This document shows, one piece after another, positions 32,216 through 38,889 of a stretch of DNA of 38,965 nt. Below the pieces are notes generated by a model, which had not been told where the DNA came from, searched no databases, and worked only from the letters and a program-made list of their open reading frames with translations. The position numbers and the translations under genes are program-made. The stretch is from Flintibacter muris (GTDB taxonomy: Bacteria; Bacillota; Clostridia; Oscillospirales; Oscillospiraceae), in the NCBI RefSeq assembly GCF_943192995.1, contig NZ_CALPCP010000031.1:1-38965 (forward strand). The letters run 5' to 3'. The first letter of the stretch is position 1, and each line of letters opens with the position of its first letter.

Positions 32216-33202
32216 GTGAAACGAAGCTTTGGGGCTGTGGCCGCCCTGGCGGTGCTGGTACTGCTGGCCGCGGCGGGCAGTCTGGCCTTTGGGGCGGTCT
32301 CCATTCCGCCTGGGGAGGTGGCGGCCGTTCTGGTGGGCCGGGGCGGAGCGCTCCAGACTCAGATTGTGCTCTATGCCCGTCTGCCCCGGCTGTGCGGCTG
32401 TCTGCTGGCGGGGGCGGCGCTGGCCTGCGCCGGGGTTATCATCCAGGGCGTGCTGGGCAACCCGCTGGCCGCGCCCAATATTATTGGAGTCAACTCCGGA
32501 GCAGGACTGGCCACCGCCATCTGCTGCGCCGCCGCCCCGGGGGCGGCGGGGCTGACCCCAATCGCCGCCTTTCTGGGGGCTTTGGCGGGAGTAATGCTGG
32601 TTCTGTTTATCTCCGAACGGGCGGGGGCCGCCCGGATCACCCTGGTACTGGCCGGGGTGGCGATATCGGGCATGTTCAGCGCCGGGATTGACGCCGTTGT
32701 CACCTTTTTCCCGGACGCCCTCAACGGCTATACCGACTTTCGTATCGGCGGAGTGCGGAACCTGTCCATGGCCCGCCTGACCCCCGCCTTTTGGGTAATC
32801 GCCGCGGCCTTGCTCATTGCCCTGTCTCTGTCCAACGAACTGGACCTGCTTCTGCTGGGCCGGGAGACGGCCCAGAGCCTGGGCCTGCCCGTCCGGGGAC
32901 TTCGGCTGGTCCTGCTGATGCTGGCGGCGGCCCTGGCCGGGGCGGCGGTGAGCTTTGCAGGGCTGCTGGGCTTTGTGGGGCTGCTGGTGCCCCACATCAT
33001 GCGCCGGCTGCTGGGGGAGGAGAGCTTTGTGCTGCTGCTGTCCTCAGCGCTGGGAGGGGCGCTGCTGCTCACCGTCTGCGACCTGGCCTCCCGGCTGATA
33101 TTCGCCCCCTTTGAACTGCCCCTGGGGGTGGTGCTGTCTCTGGCGGGAGGCCCCTTTTTCATCTGGCTGCTGCTGCGGCAGAGAAGGGGGGGAGGGGTGT
33201 GA
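32216..33202 (+). CDS. FecCD/BtuC-type ABC transporter permease
   Basis: Membrane permease for iron-siderophore, heme or cobalamin-like substrates. The 328-residue protein has about ten hydrophobic spans, the arginine-rich LYARLPRLCGCLLAGAAL near the start, GVILGNP-like GVLGNPLAAPNIIGVNSGAG, GRETAQSLGLPV (coupling helix) and GFVGLLVPHIMRRL near the end. GTG 32216 is preferred because AAAGGA lies eight bases upstream; the ATG at 32207 overlaps that site. Its last four bases overlap the ATPase start. No substrate-binding protein or second permease is present, so the substrate is open. Confidence 0.92.
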   Translation: MKRSFGAVAALAVLVLLAAAGSLAFGAVSIPPGEVAAVLVGRGGALQTQIVLYARLPRLCGCLLAGAALACAGVIIQGVLGNPLAAPNIIGVNSGAGLATAICCAAAPGAAGLTPIAAFLGALAGVMLVLFISERAGAARITLVLAGVAISGMFSAGIDAVVTFFPDALNGYTDFRIGGVRNLSMARLTPAFWVIAAALLIALSLSNELDLLLLGRETAQSLGLPVRGLRLVLLMLAAALAGAAVSFAGLLGFVGLLVPHIMRRLLGEESFVLLLSSALGGALLLTVCDLASRLIFAPFELPLGVVLSLAGGPFFIWLLLRQRRGGGV

Positions 33203-33954
33203 TCCAGCTGAAGGATATCCGGGCGGGCTATCCGGGGCGGCCTGTGCTGGAAGGGGTCAGCCTGGACTTCCGCCCCGGCGAGGTGCTGGCCATTCTGGGC
33301 CCCAACGGCTGCGGCAAAAGCACCCTCCTCCGGACGGCCAACGGCCTGCTGCCCCGGACGGCGGGAGAAATCCTGCTGGACGGTGTCCCGCTGGAGCGTC
33401 TGTCCGCAAAAGAGGCTGCGCAAAAGGTTGCCTATCTGCCCCAGTCCCGCTCTGTGCCCAACATTACCGCCGGCAGGATGGTGCTCCATGGCCGGTTTCC
33501 CTATCTGTCCTACCCCCGCCGCTACCGGCAGGAGGACCATGAGATGGTGCAAAGGGCGCTGGAGTGGGTGAGCGGGCTGGAGCTGGCCCCCCGGATGCTC
33601 ACCCGGCTGTCCGGCGGACAGCGGCAAAAGGTGTATCTGGCCATGGCCTTGGCTCAGAACACGTCAACAATTCTGATGGATGAGCCCACCACTTATCTGG
33701 ATGTGAGCTGTCAGATGGAGGTGATGGGGCTGGCCCGCAGGCTGGCGGAGGAGGGCCGGGCGGTGGTGATGGTCCTCCACGACCTGCCCCTGGCCCTGCG
33801 CTATGCCCACCGGGCCGCCCTGCTGTGGGAGGGGCGGGTCTGTCAGACCGGCACACCGGAGCAGCTGTATGAGTCGGACGCCCTGGAGCGGGTCATGGGC
33901 GTGTGTCTGGGCCGGGTGGAGACCGGGGAGGGCTGGCGGTATTTTTACCGCTGA
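33199..33954 (+). CDS. FecE/FhuC-type ABC transporter ATPase
   Basis: Energises the adjacent FecCD-type permease. The 251-residue protein has Walker A GPNGCGKST (about residues 35-43), Q-loop YLPQSR, signature LSGGQ, Walker B ILMDEP with a following TTYLDV D-loop, and the H-switch LHDLPLAL. Its GTG start lies in the four-base overlap with the permease stop, so the two are translationally coupled. The missing periplasmic-style binding lipoprotein is the third normal member of such systems. Confidence 0.93.
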   Translation: MIQLKDIRAGYPGRPVLEGVSLDFRPGEVLAILGPNGCGKSTLLRTANGLLPRTAGEILLDGVPLERLSAKEAAQKVAYLPQSRSVPNITAGRMVLHGRFPYLSYPRRYRQEDHEMVQRALEWVSGLELAPRMLTRLSGGQRQKVYLAMALAQNTSTILMDEPTTYLDVSCQMEVMGLARRLAEEGRAVVMVLHDLPLALRYAHRAALLWEGRVCQTGTPEQLYESDALERVMGVCLGRVETGEGWRYFYR

Positions 33955-34041
33955 GCCGGGATAAAACAGTTTGTAAAATCTAACTGTGGACAAGGTCTAA
34001 AAGGGATTGAGGAACGGCCTTGGAATGGTGTAAAATGTCTC

Positions 34042-34070
34042 TTGACACAGCGGTATCCTTAGAGTAAAAT
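34042..34070 (+). promoter_or_regulatory. Promoter for the [FeFe]-hydrogenase gene
   Basis: TTGACA (34042-34047) and TAAAAT (34065-34070) are 17 bp apart, about 110 bp upstream of the start codon. Confidence 0.8.
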
Positions 34071-34090
34071 GTGTTCGAAATGAATGAAAT

Positions 34091-34155
34091 CCTGCAAAAT
34101 GCAGGAAAAACCTCCTGAAATTGCAGGGATTCCATGCGGCCTGTCTTTGGACAGG
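34091..34155 (+). promoter_or_regulatory. Structured 5' leader of the hydrogenase mRNA
   Basis: The ~100-base leader contains successive small stem-loops: CCTGC/GCAGG at 34091-34105, a weaker CCTG/CAGG at 34114-34127, and CCTGTC/GACAGG at 34140-34155, just before the ribosome-binding site. The first two compete for the same GCAGG/CCTGC sequences. It could be a regulatory leader, but I recognise no riboswitch class. Confidence 0.35.
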
Positions 34156-34177
34156 GAAAAGAAGAAGGAGAGAACAT

Positions 34178-35656
34178 ATGCACACTTTTGAGACAAAAAT
34201 CCAGGAATTGAAAACTTCCGTTTTGACCGAGGTGGCCCGCCTGACCTGGGAGGATAAGCTCCAGAACGGCATTCTGGATGTGCCTGAAAAGATTATCCCC
34301 GGCCCTGAGGCCAGCCTGCGCTGCTGCATCTACAAGGAGCGGGCCATCATCAACAGCCGTGTGAAAATGGCCATGGGGGGCGACAAGAGCAACCCCAGCG
34401 TGGTGGAGGTCCTGCCTATCGCCTGCGACGAGTGCCCGGTTACCGAGATGACCGTCAGCGCCTCCTGCCGGGGCTGTCTGGCCACCCGCTGCGTCCATGC
34501 CTGCCCCAAGGACGCCATTACCATTGTCAACCACCGGGCCAGCATTGACCACAGCAAGTGTATCACCTGCGGCAAGTGCGTCAGCGCCTGCCAGTACAGC
34601 GCCATTGTCAAGAACCAGCGCCCCTGCGAGAAGGGCTGCCCCGCCAAGGCCATCTCCATGGGCCCGGACAAGAAGGCCTCTATTGACATCAACGAGTGCA
34701 TCTCCTGCGGCAACTGCGTGTATCAGTGCCCCTTTGGAGCCATTCAGGATAAGTCTTGGATTGTGGATGCCATCCAGATGATCCAGGGCGGAGCCCACTG
34801 GGGCTACAAGACCTATGCGGTGATCGCTCCCTCTATCGCCGGTCAGTTCTCCCCCGCCACCTATGGCCAGGTGGTGGCCGGAATCAAGAAGCTGGGCTTC
34901 TCCGGCGTGGCCGAAGTGGCCCTGGGCGCGGACATGGTGGCCGACCGTGAGTCTGAGGAGCTGGTGGAGAAGGGCGTGCTTACCTCCTCCTGCTGTCCCG
35001 GCTTTGTGGGCTACGTGAAGAAGAAGCACCCGGAGCTGAACCAGTATGTCTCCCACACCCCCTCCCCCATGGTCATGATCGGCCTGCACCTGAAGGAGAA
35101 GGAGCCCGACGCCAAGGTGGTCTTCATTGGCCCCTGCGTGGCCAAAAAGAAGGAGTTCCAGCTGGGCCGCACCATGAACGCCATTGACTGCGTGCTTACT
35201 TACGAGGAGCTGTTTGCCCTGTTTGCCTCCCGGGACATTGAGCTGGAGAAGCTGGAGGAGGCCTCTTTGGACGAGGCCAGCAGCTATGGCCGGAACTTCG
35301 CCCGCAGCGGCGGCGTGGCCGAGGCCGTGGTCCAGACCTTAAAGGAGAAGGGCTCTGACTTTGAGGCCAAGGCCGTCCCGTGCAGCGGCACCGCCGCCTG
35401 CGAGGTGGCACTGATGAAGCTGAAGGTGGGCCGTCTGGAGGGCAACTTTATTGAGGGCATGGCCTGCGAGGGCGGCTGTGTCCAGGGAGCCGGCTGTCTG
35501 GTCCGGAGCCCCAAGAACAAGCTGGACGTGGAGAAGCACGCCAAGGAGGCCAAGGACCGTGGTGTTGTCCAGGCCGTCAATACCGCCAAGGGAATCGAAA
35601 CCCCCGCTCCCGCCAAGGCCGCTGCCAGCACTGAGAGCAAAGCGGAAAAAGCGTAA
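34178..35656 (+). CDS. [FeFe]-hydrogenase with ferredoxin-like domain, probably group B
   Basis: Catalyses H2 evolution or oxidation using ferredoxin-type electrons. The 492-residue protein has a cysteine-rich N-terminal domain with RGCLATRC, then two [4Fe-4S] sites (CITCGKCVSAC and CISCGNCVYQC, about residues 128-195). The H-cluster domain has L1 TSSCCPGF, L2 GPCVAKKKE and L3 MACEGGCVQGAG. Replacement of the classic TSCCP/PGGC wording by SSCCP/EGGC and lack of extra Fe-S domains point to group B rather than the A-type Clostridium pasteurianum enzyme. An Ala/Glu/Lys-rich C-tail follows. ATG 34178 has AAGGAGA. No maturases HydEFG are in the window. Confidence 0.9.
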   Translation: MHTFETKIQELKTSVLTEVARLTWEDKLQNGILDVPEKIIPGPEASLRCCIYKERAIINSRVKMAMGGDKSNPSVVEVLPIACDECPVTEMTVSASCRGCLATRCVHACPKDAITIVNHRASIDHSKCITCGKCVSACQYSAIVKNQRPCEKGCPAKAISMGPDKKASIDINECISCGNCVYQCPFGAIQDKSWIVDAIQMIQGGAHWGYKTYAVIAPSIAGQFSPATYGQVVAGIKKLGFSGVAEVALGADMVADRESEELVEKGVLTSSCCPGFVGYVKKKHPELNQYVSHTPSPMVMIGLHLKEKEPDAKVVFIGPCVAKKKEFQLGRTMNAIDCVLTYEELFALFASRDIELEKLEEASLDEASSYGRNFARSGGVAEAVVQTLKEKGSDFEAKAVPCSGTAACEVALMKLKVGRLEGNFIEGMACEGGCVQGAGCLVRSPKNKLDVEKHAKEAKDRGVVQAVNTAKGIETPAPAKAAASTESKAEKA

Positions 35657-35674
35657 CCAAATATATTGAACCCC

Positions 35675-35711
35675 GCTGTCCCATTGTACCGCTCCAGGTT
35701 GTGGGGACAGC
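35675..35711 (+). terminator. Hairpin downstream of the hydrogenase gene
   Basis: GCTGTCCC/GGGACAGC stem with a 21-base loop, followed by ACAAAAAGA. Probable weak terminator or RNA-stability hairpin. Confidence 0.45.
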
Positions 35712-35751
35712 ACAAAAAGACCCTTGTGGCAGAAAGTATGAAGTTTTAAGC

Positions 35752-35788
35752 GGAGAGGCGTCGCACAAGCGGCGCTTCTCCAGTTTTT
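35752..35788 (+). terminator. Terminator of the hydrogenase transcript
   Basis: A nine-bp stem with one G-T pair (35752-35760, 35773-35781) is followed by AGTTTTT. It marks the edge of the backbone; IS debris begins just beyond. Confidence 0.7.
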
Positions 35789-35872
35789 AACTGGATGTGC
35801 TCATGATTGTAGAATTAAGAGCCTATCCATAAATTATATGAGTAGTGATATAATGTTCAGGGGTGTGATAAG

Positions 35873-36262
35873 ATGGAAAAGAGAAAAGGGACACAATCCT
35901 GGACAATATCAGACGAACTCTGGGAAGAAATCAAAGAGTATATTCCGAAAAAGCAGCGAGATCCGAACAAGCATTACCAGAAAGCACCGGGACAGGGACG
36001 GCCAAGCCTGCCTGCCCGACAGGTGCTGGAAGGAATCTTCTATGTTCTGCGAACCGGGTGTCAGTGGAAAGCTGTTCCGCGAGAATATGGGTGTGGCAGC
36101 AGTATTCACCGGTATTTTCAAGAATGGCAGGCAGCGGGTTTCTTTGAAAACATATGGGTATTGGGCTTGGAGAAATATGACGAATTAGAAGGAATTGGCT
36201 GGAAATGGCAGAGCGTTGATGGCTGTATGATAAAAGCGCCTCTGGCCCGAGAGCCGGTGGGA
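35873..36262 (+). pseudogene. N-terminal part of a second IS5-family transposase
   Basis: ATG 35873 starts an IS5-type N-terminal domain (about 130 residues) with SDELWEEIKEYIP, ARQVLEGIFYVLRTGCQWKA and IHRYFQEWQAAGFFENIW, and it ends at WQSVDGCMIKAPLAREPVG just at the first catalytic aspartate (VDG). It then runs into unrelated sequence at about 36263. The C-terminal catalytic half is missing. This copy belongs to a different IS5 subgroup than the two fragments near 27 kb. The left end lies near 35818. Confidence 0.8.
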
Positions 36263-36265
36263 CAT

Positions 36266-36296
36266 ATGTATTTCCTCCTGTGTGGCGCTTCTATTC
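36266..36296 (+). repeat. 31-bp direct repeat, first copy
   Basis: These 31 bases recur exactly at 38859-38889. Each copy sits at a point where a reading frame is broken off (the IS5 fragment here, the tape-measure gene there), so it most likely is the end of one IS type. Confidence 0.8.
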
Positions 36297-36312
36297 TACA
36301 CCACACAGGAGG
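36274..36312. repeat. 12-bp perfect hairpin at an element join
   Basis: CCTCCTGTGTGG (36274-36285) and its exact inverse (36301-36312) enclose 15 bases and are followed by TTTACACAAA. It looks like two ends of one IS fused with the middle deleted, or an inverted chimeric join. Confidence 0.6.
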
Positions 36313-36762
36313 TTTACACAAACTTTGGGATGTTCTCCATTTTCCGGCGCTGCCTCTGACAAATACGGAGCATTTGTTAGTCAGCAATTTAGCAGTTGGA
36401 TATTACTATCCCGTGTTATCTGATATTAGCTTCGCCATAAAGGGCGGACAGAAGGTTGTCATTACTGGCTTCAATGGAATTGGCAAGTCAACGTTGCTAA
36501 AAACACTGATTGGACAGCTTCCGGCTCTGCATGGACAGTTCAAGTTTTCGGCGCAAGTTACGTTTGGCTACTTCGAACAGGATTTAGTATGGGACGATGA
36601 TAACCGGACACCGATAGAAATTCTTTCCGATGCTCATCCCGATATGGTGATGAAAGAAATTCGGAAACACCTTGCTCAATGCGGAATTTCAAGCAAACAC
36701 GCTATGCAGCCTATTGGGTCATTGAGTGGCGGAGAACAGGCAAAAGTGAAAATGTGTCTGCT
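36313..36762 (+). pseudogene. Fragment of an ABC-F ATPase (second nucleotide-binding domain)
   Basis: The frame encodes most of the second ATPase domain of an ABC-F protein, a family of translation factors that includes ribosome-protection antibiotic-resistance proteins. It has LLVSNLAVGYYYPVLSDISF, Walker A GFNGIGKST, a YFEQDL Q-loop and the signature LSGGEQAKVKMCLL. It ends there, before Walker B and the D- and H-loops. The N-terminal domain, linker and C-terminus are missing. At about 36757-36770 it fuses to phage tail-protein sequence through the shared stretch TGTCTGCTGACACTTA. Whether the parent gene gave resistance cannot be told. Confidence 0.75.
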
Positions 36763-36939
36763 GACACTTATGTCTATTTCTCTGTGCTCACCGGGAAGGG
36801 AGAAAAGGGTACCGCTTCCATCATCGTCAACAGCGACGGCGGCGGCAACGCCGGGGAGAACTCCGCAATCTCCATTGATCTTCGGAGCGTGGGCGTGAAG
36901 CCCACCGAGTACACATACGCCGCCGGGGCCAGCGTTTAA
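36757..36939 (+). pseudogene. C-terminal fragment of a phage major tail (tube) protein
   Basis: From 36757 a frame encodes SADTYVYFSVLTGKGEKGTA, a Gly/Asn-rich loop, and the ending ISIDLRSVGVKPTEYTYAAGASV. It ends 12 bases before the tail chaperone gene. Position and beta-rich ending suggest the tail tube protein of a siphophage-like prophage. The front part is replaced by ABC-F sequence. An ATG at 36679 lies in the ABC-F part and is not a real start. Confidence 0.6.
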
Positions 36940-36951
36940 GGAGGAAACAGC

Positions 36952-37317
36952 ATGACTTACAAGGTAAAAATCAACGGCAAGGAGTACATCCTGCCCGCCC
37001 GCACTATGACTGTCAACGAGCAGATTGCGGAGTTCAGTGAAATTGATAAGATGCAAAATGCCGGGGAGTTAACTCTGCGGCAGGCGGTAGAAAAGATTTA
37101 CGCTTTTGTGGAGAACATGGCTCCCGGCGCTTTTCCTGAGTTTGAGGAAACCGATACCAACGAGCTGAATAAGGCGGCGTTTGATATTATCTACGCCTAC
37201 AACGCCCCAATGACAAAAGCAAAAATAGAATCTCAGATGTCTGCCGCCCGGGAGCTTCTGAAAAATACCGAGATTCAAAAGCTCCTGGCGGTGGTCCCCA
37301 TGCTGAATAAAAAATGA
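36952..37317 (+). CDS. Phage tail assembly chaperone-like protein
   Basis: A 121-residue, mostly helical protein after a short beta N-terminus (YKVKINGKEYILPARTMT). Size, position between the tail tube gene and the Gp15/tape-measure genes, and composition fit the gpG-like tail assembly chaperone of siphophages, which holds the tape-measure protein. The start ATG 36952 has AAGGAGG nearby. Its last four bases overlap the start of the next gene (ATGA), as in coupled chaperone pairs. The assignment rests mainly on synteny. Confidence 0.65.
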   Translation: MTYKVKINGKEYILPARTMTVNEQIAEFSEIDKMQNAGELTLRQAVEKIYAFVENMAPGAFPEFEETDTNELNKAAFDIIYAYNAPMTKAKIESQMSAARELLKNTEIQKLLAVVPMLNKK

Positions 37318-37901
37318 GCCTGTATCAGGCCCCGCCGGAAACAATCAAGGTCAACGGCTGGGGATACCCGGTTGATACGGACTTCCGGGTTTGGATGGAG
37401 TTTCAATCCATCATTCTGAGCGGTGGGCAGGAAAAGGAGAGGTCAGAACGCCTGGCCGGGTTTATGGACCGGCTGGGCCTACCTTCCTCCAGGGAAGCCC
37501 TTGACGCTATGCTGACCTTCTACACAGCGGAGAGTAAGGAGAAGCCTGTATCCGCTCAGAAGTCCCGTCCTATGGCCTTTGACTTTCAGCAGGACAACGA
37601 GTATATCTACGCCGCGTTCATGGGAGCGTACAAAATCGACCTTACCACGGCAAAAATGCACTGGTGGACCTTCAAGGCCCTGTTTAAGGCCCTGCCCGAT
37701 GACTGCGAGCTGTGCAAAATCATGCGGTATCGGACCATCGACCTGAAAGACGTGCCCAAGGACCAGCGGCGATTTTACGTGGAGCAGAAAGCCCGGTACA
37801 GCCTGGGGAAACAGGCAAGGCACCGGACGGAGCAGGACATGAGGGATTATGTCAAACGCCGGTTTGAGGAAGCACAGCGGCAGGCAGAGCATAAAAAATA
37901 A
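37314..37901 (+). CDS. Bacteriophage Gp15-family protein
   Basis: A 195-residue protein of the Gp15 family (from memory of the motif set): it starts with a VNGWGYPVDTDFRVWMEFQ segment and has FDFQQDNEYIYAAFMGAYKIDL and the tryptophan pair in MHWWTFKALFKALPDDCELCKIMRYR. A basic helical tail (RRFEEAQRQAEHKK) follows. The family lies just upstream of the tape-measure gene in many Firmicutes siphophages, as here, and probably takes part in tail assembly. It starts inside the preceding gene's stop (ATGA overlap). Confidence 0.75.
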   Translation: MSLYQAPPETIKVNGWGYPVDTDFRVWMEFQSIILSGGQEKERSERLAGFMDRLGLPSSREALDAMLTFYTAESKEKPVSAQKSRPMAFDFQQDNEYIYAAFMGAYKIDLTTAKMHWWTFKALFKALPDDCELCKIMRYRTIDLKDVPKDQRRFYVEQKARYSLGKQARHRTEQDMRDYVKRRFEEAQRQAEHKK

Positions 37902-37922
37902 CGCCTGATTGCACCTCGAAAA

Positions 37923-37947
37923 CTTCATAGAGATAGCGGAAATTTCA
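37923..37947. repeat. Left inverted repeat of the tail-operon cassette
   Basis: These 25 bases match the reverse complement of 38392-38416 with two mismatches. They lie 22 bases after the Gp15 stop codon, just where the cassette begins. Confidence 0.8.
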
Positions 37948-37967
37948 AAAATATTCTGCAAAGCGCC

Positions 37968-37996
37968 TTGACAATGGGTTAAACCCATGTTATAAT
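37968..37996 (+). promoter_or_regulatory. Strong promoter with palindromic operator inside the phage tail operon
   Basis: TTGACA (37968-37973), 17 bp, TATAAT (37991-37996): near consensus. The spacer holds ATGGGTT-A-AACCCAT (37974-37988), a perfect 7-bp palindrome, so the promoter should be tightly repressible. Late phage tail genes normally do not have such promoters. Confidence 0.85.
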
Positions 37997-38026
37997 AAAG
38001 CCAGCCTAAAGAAAGGAGGGCCTGAC

Positions 38027-38173
38027 ATGGGGCAAACCGACAGCCAATTCAAGTGTAACATCAGGTTTATGGCAGACGCCATAAAGGACGCCAGAAACGA
38101 GACGGACGCAGCAAAGAAGGACCAGCTTCTGGACAGAATTCTGGAAAATCTGCAAAAGACACTTGAGGACTGA
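38027..38173 (+). CDS. 48-residue cassette protein 1, function unknown
   Basis: ATG 38027 with AAAGGAGGG upstream encodes MGQTDSQFKCN followed by two amphipathic helices (around residues 14-46, with AIKDARNETDAAKKDQLLDRILENLQK). It is hydrophilic, lacks a membrane span, and has one cysteine. It is the first gene after the strong operator-controlled promoter. The helical pattern could be a small regulator, anti-host protein or adaptor. I do not recognise a family. Confidence 0.6.
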   Translation: MGQTDSQFKCNIRFMADAIKDARNETDAAKKDQLLDRILENLQKTLED

Positions 38174-38180
38174 GGAGAAG

Positions 38181-38200
38181 GGGGCCGGGAAACCGGCCCC
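38181..38200 (+). other. GGGGCCGG-GAAA-CCGGCCCC hairpin between the two cassette genes
   Basis: A perfect eight-bp GC stem with a GNRA tetraloop and no T-run after it. More likely an RNA-stability or processing hairpin, or partial attenuator, than a full terminator; it would allow unequal levels of the two small proteins. Confidence 0.6.
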
Positions 38201-38221
38201 ACTCTATAAAAGGGTGATGAT

Positions 38222-38389
38222 ATGGCAGAAACACAGGCCAGAAAAGACTGGACAAAGGAAAACACCACCTTTGTTGGACTGAAGCTTAATAACCACACGG
38301 ATAGAGACATTTTGGACGCTTTGGAGGGAAAGCCGAAGCAGACCGAAATAAAACGGTTAATTCGTGAAGGGTTGAGCAAAAGCGAATAA
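38222..38389 (+). CDS. 55-residue ribbon-helix-helix-like protein
   Basis: ATG 38222 has AGGGTG upstream. The product has the ribbon-helix-helix layout: a short beta strand (TFVGLKLNN), a turn, helix 1 (DRDILDALEG) and helix 2 (QTEIKRLIREGLSK). Such proteins bind short palindromes as dimers. The obvious partner site is the ATGGGTT-A-AACCCAT palindrome in the cassette's own promoter (37974-37988), giving autorepression. The fold assignment is from sequence pattern only. It is followed directly by the terminator and right inverted repeat. Confidence 0.6.
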   Translation: MAETQARKDWTKENTTFVGLKLNNHTDRDILDALEGKPKQTEIKRLIREGLSKSE

Positions 38390-38391
38390 TT

Positions 38392-38416
38392 TGAAATCTC
38401 CGCTATCTCTATGAGG
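38392..38416. repeat. Right inverted repeat of the tail-operon cassette
   Basis: Reverse complement of 37923-37947 with 23 of 25 positions equal. It begins three bases after the stop of the RHH-like gene and overlaps the 5' arm of the terminator. Confidence 0.8.
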
Positions 38417-38431
38417 TGGCGGGGATTTTTT
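38395..38431 (+). terminator. Terminator of the cassette
   Basis: AATCTCCGC (38395-38403) pairs with GCGGGGATT (38419-38427), eight of nine Watson-Crick plus one wobble, and is followed by a T-run to 38431. Confidence 0.75.
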
Positions 38432-38450
38432 GCGTAAAGGTGGTGAGAGC

Positions 38451-38858
38451 GTGGCAAACGACGGAACTGTAAAAATCGGGGTTGAATTTTCCAAAAACGA
38501 TATTCAAAAAGGGTATAAAACTATCCAAGATGAGGCTAAAAAAACGGCCAATTCTTTAAAGAGTGTCAACGACGCCTTGAAGCTGGACCCCAAGAATACC
38601 GACCTTCTGATTGAAAAGCAGAAGCTTTTGACAAAAGCGGTCGCGGCTGCGGAACTCCAAGTTTCAGAACTAAGCAAGGAACTGGAAAAAGCAAAGGAAT
38701 CAGGGCTGGAGGAAAAAGACGCAGAGGCATACCGTGAACTGGTTACAGCCTTGTCAAGGGCGACAGTAGAGGCGAAACAGTACAATGATGAGCTGAAAGA
38801 CGTTAACAAGTCACTTGATTTAGACCATGGAAGTGTTGACACACTTGTTGAAAAACAA
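38451..38858 (+). pseudogene. N-terminal part of a phage tape-measure protein, cut by an IS end
   Basis: GTG 38451 follows AAAGGTGG and begins VANDGTVKIGVEFSKNDIQK, then a long heptad coiled coil rich in Lys, Glu, Leu and Ala (about residues 20-135), typical of tape-measure N-termini. At 38859 the frame passes without a stop into the 31-bp repeat and the terminal repeat, where it no longer resembles phage protein. A full tape-measure gene is usually several kilobases. The gene may be truly interrupted by an IS or only by the assembly. Confidence 0.75.
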
Positions 38859-38889
38859 ATGTATTTCCTCCTGTGTGGCGCTTCTATTC
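38859..38889 (+). repeat. 31-bp direct repeat, second copy
   Basis: Exact copy of 36266-36296, at the point where the tape-measure reading frame ends. It is joined directly to the terminal 76-bp repeat. Confidence 0.8.

Noticed and set aside
36679..36939. ATG at 36679 as start of a short complete phage gene
   Set aside because: The first 26 codons are the ABC-F gene read in another frame; the phage-like sequence begins only near 36757, so the short ORF is a product of the fusion.
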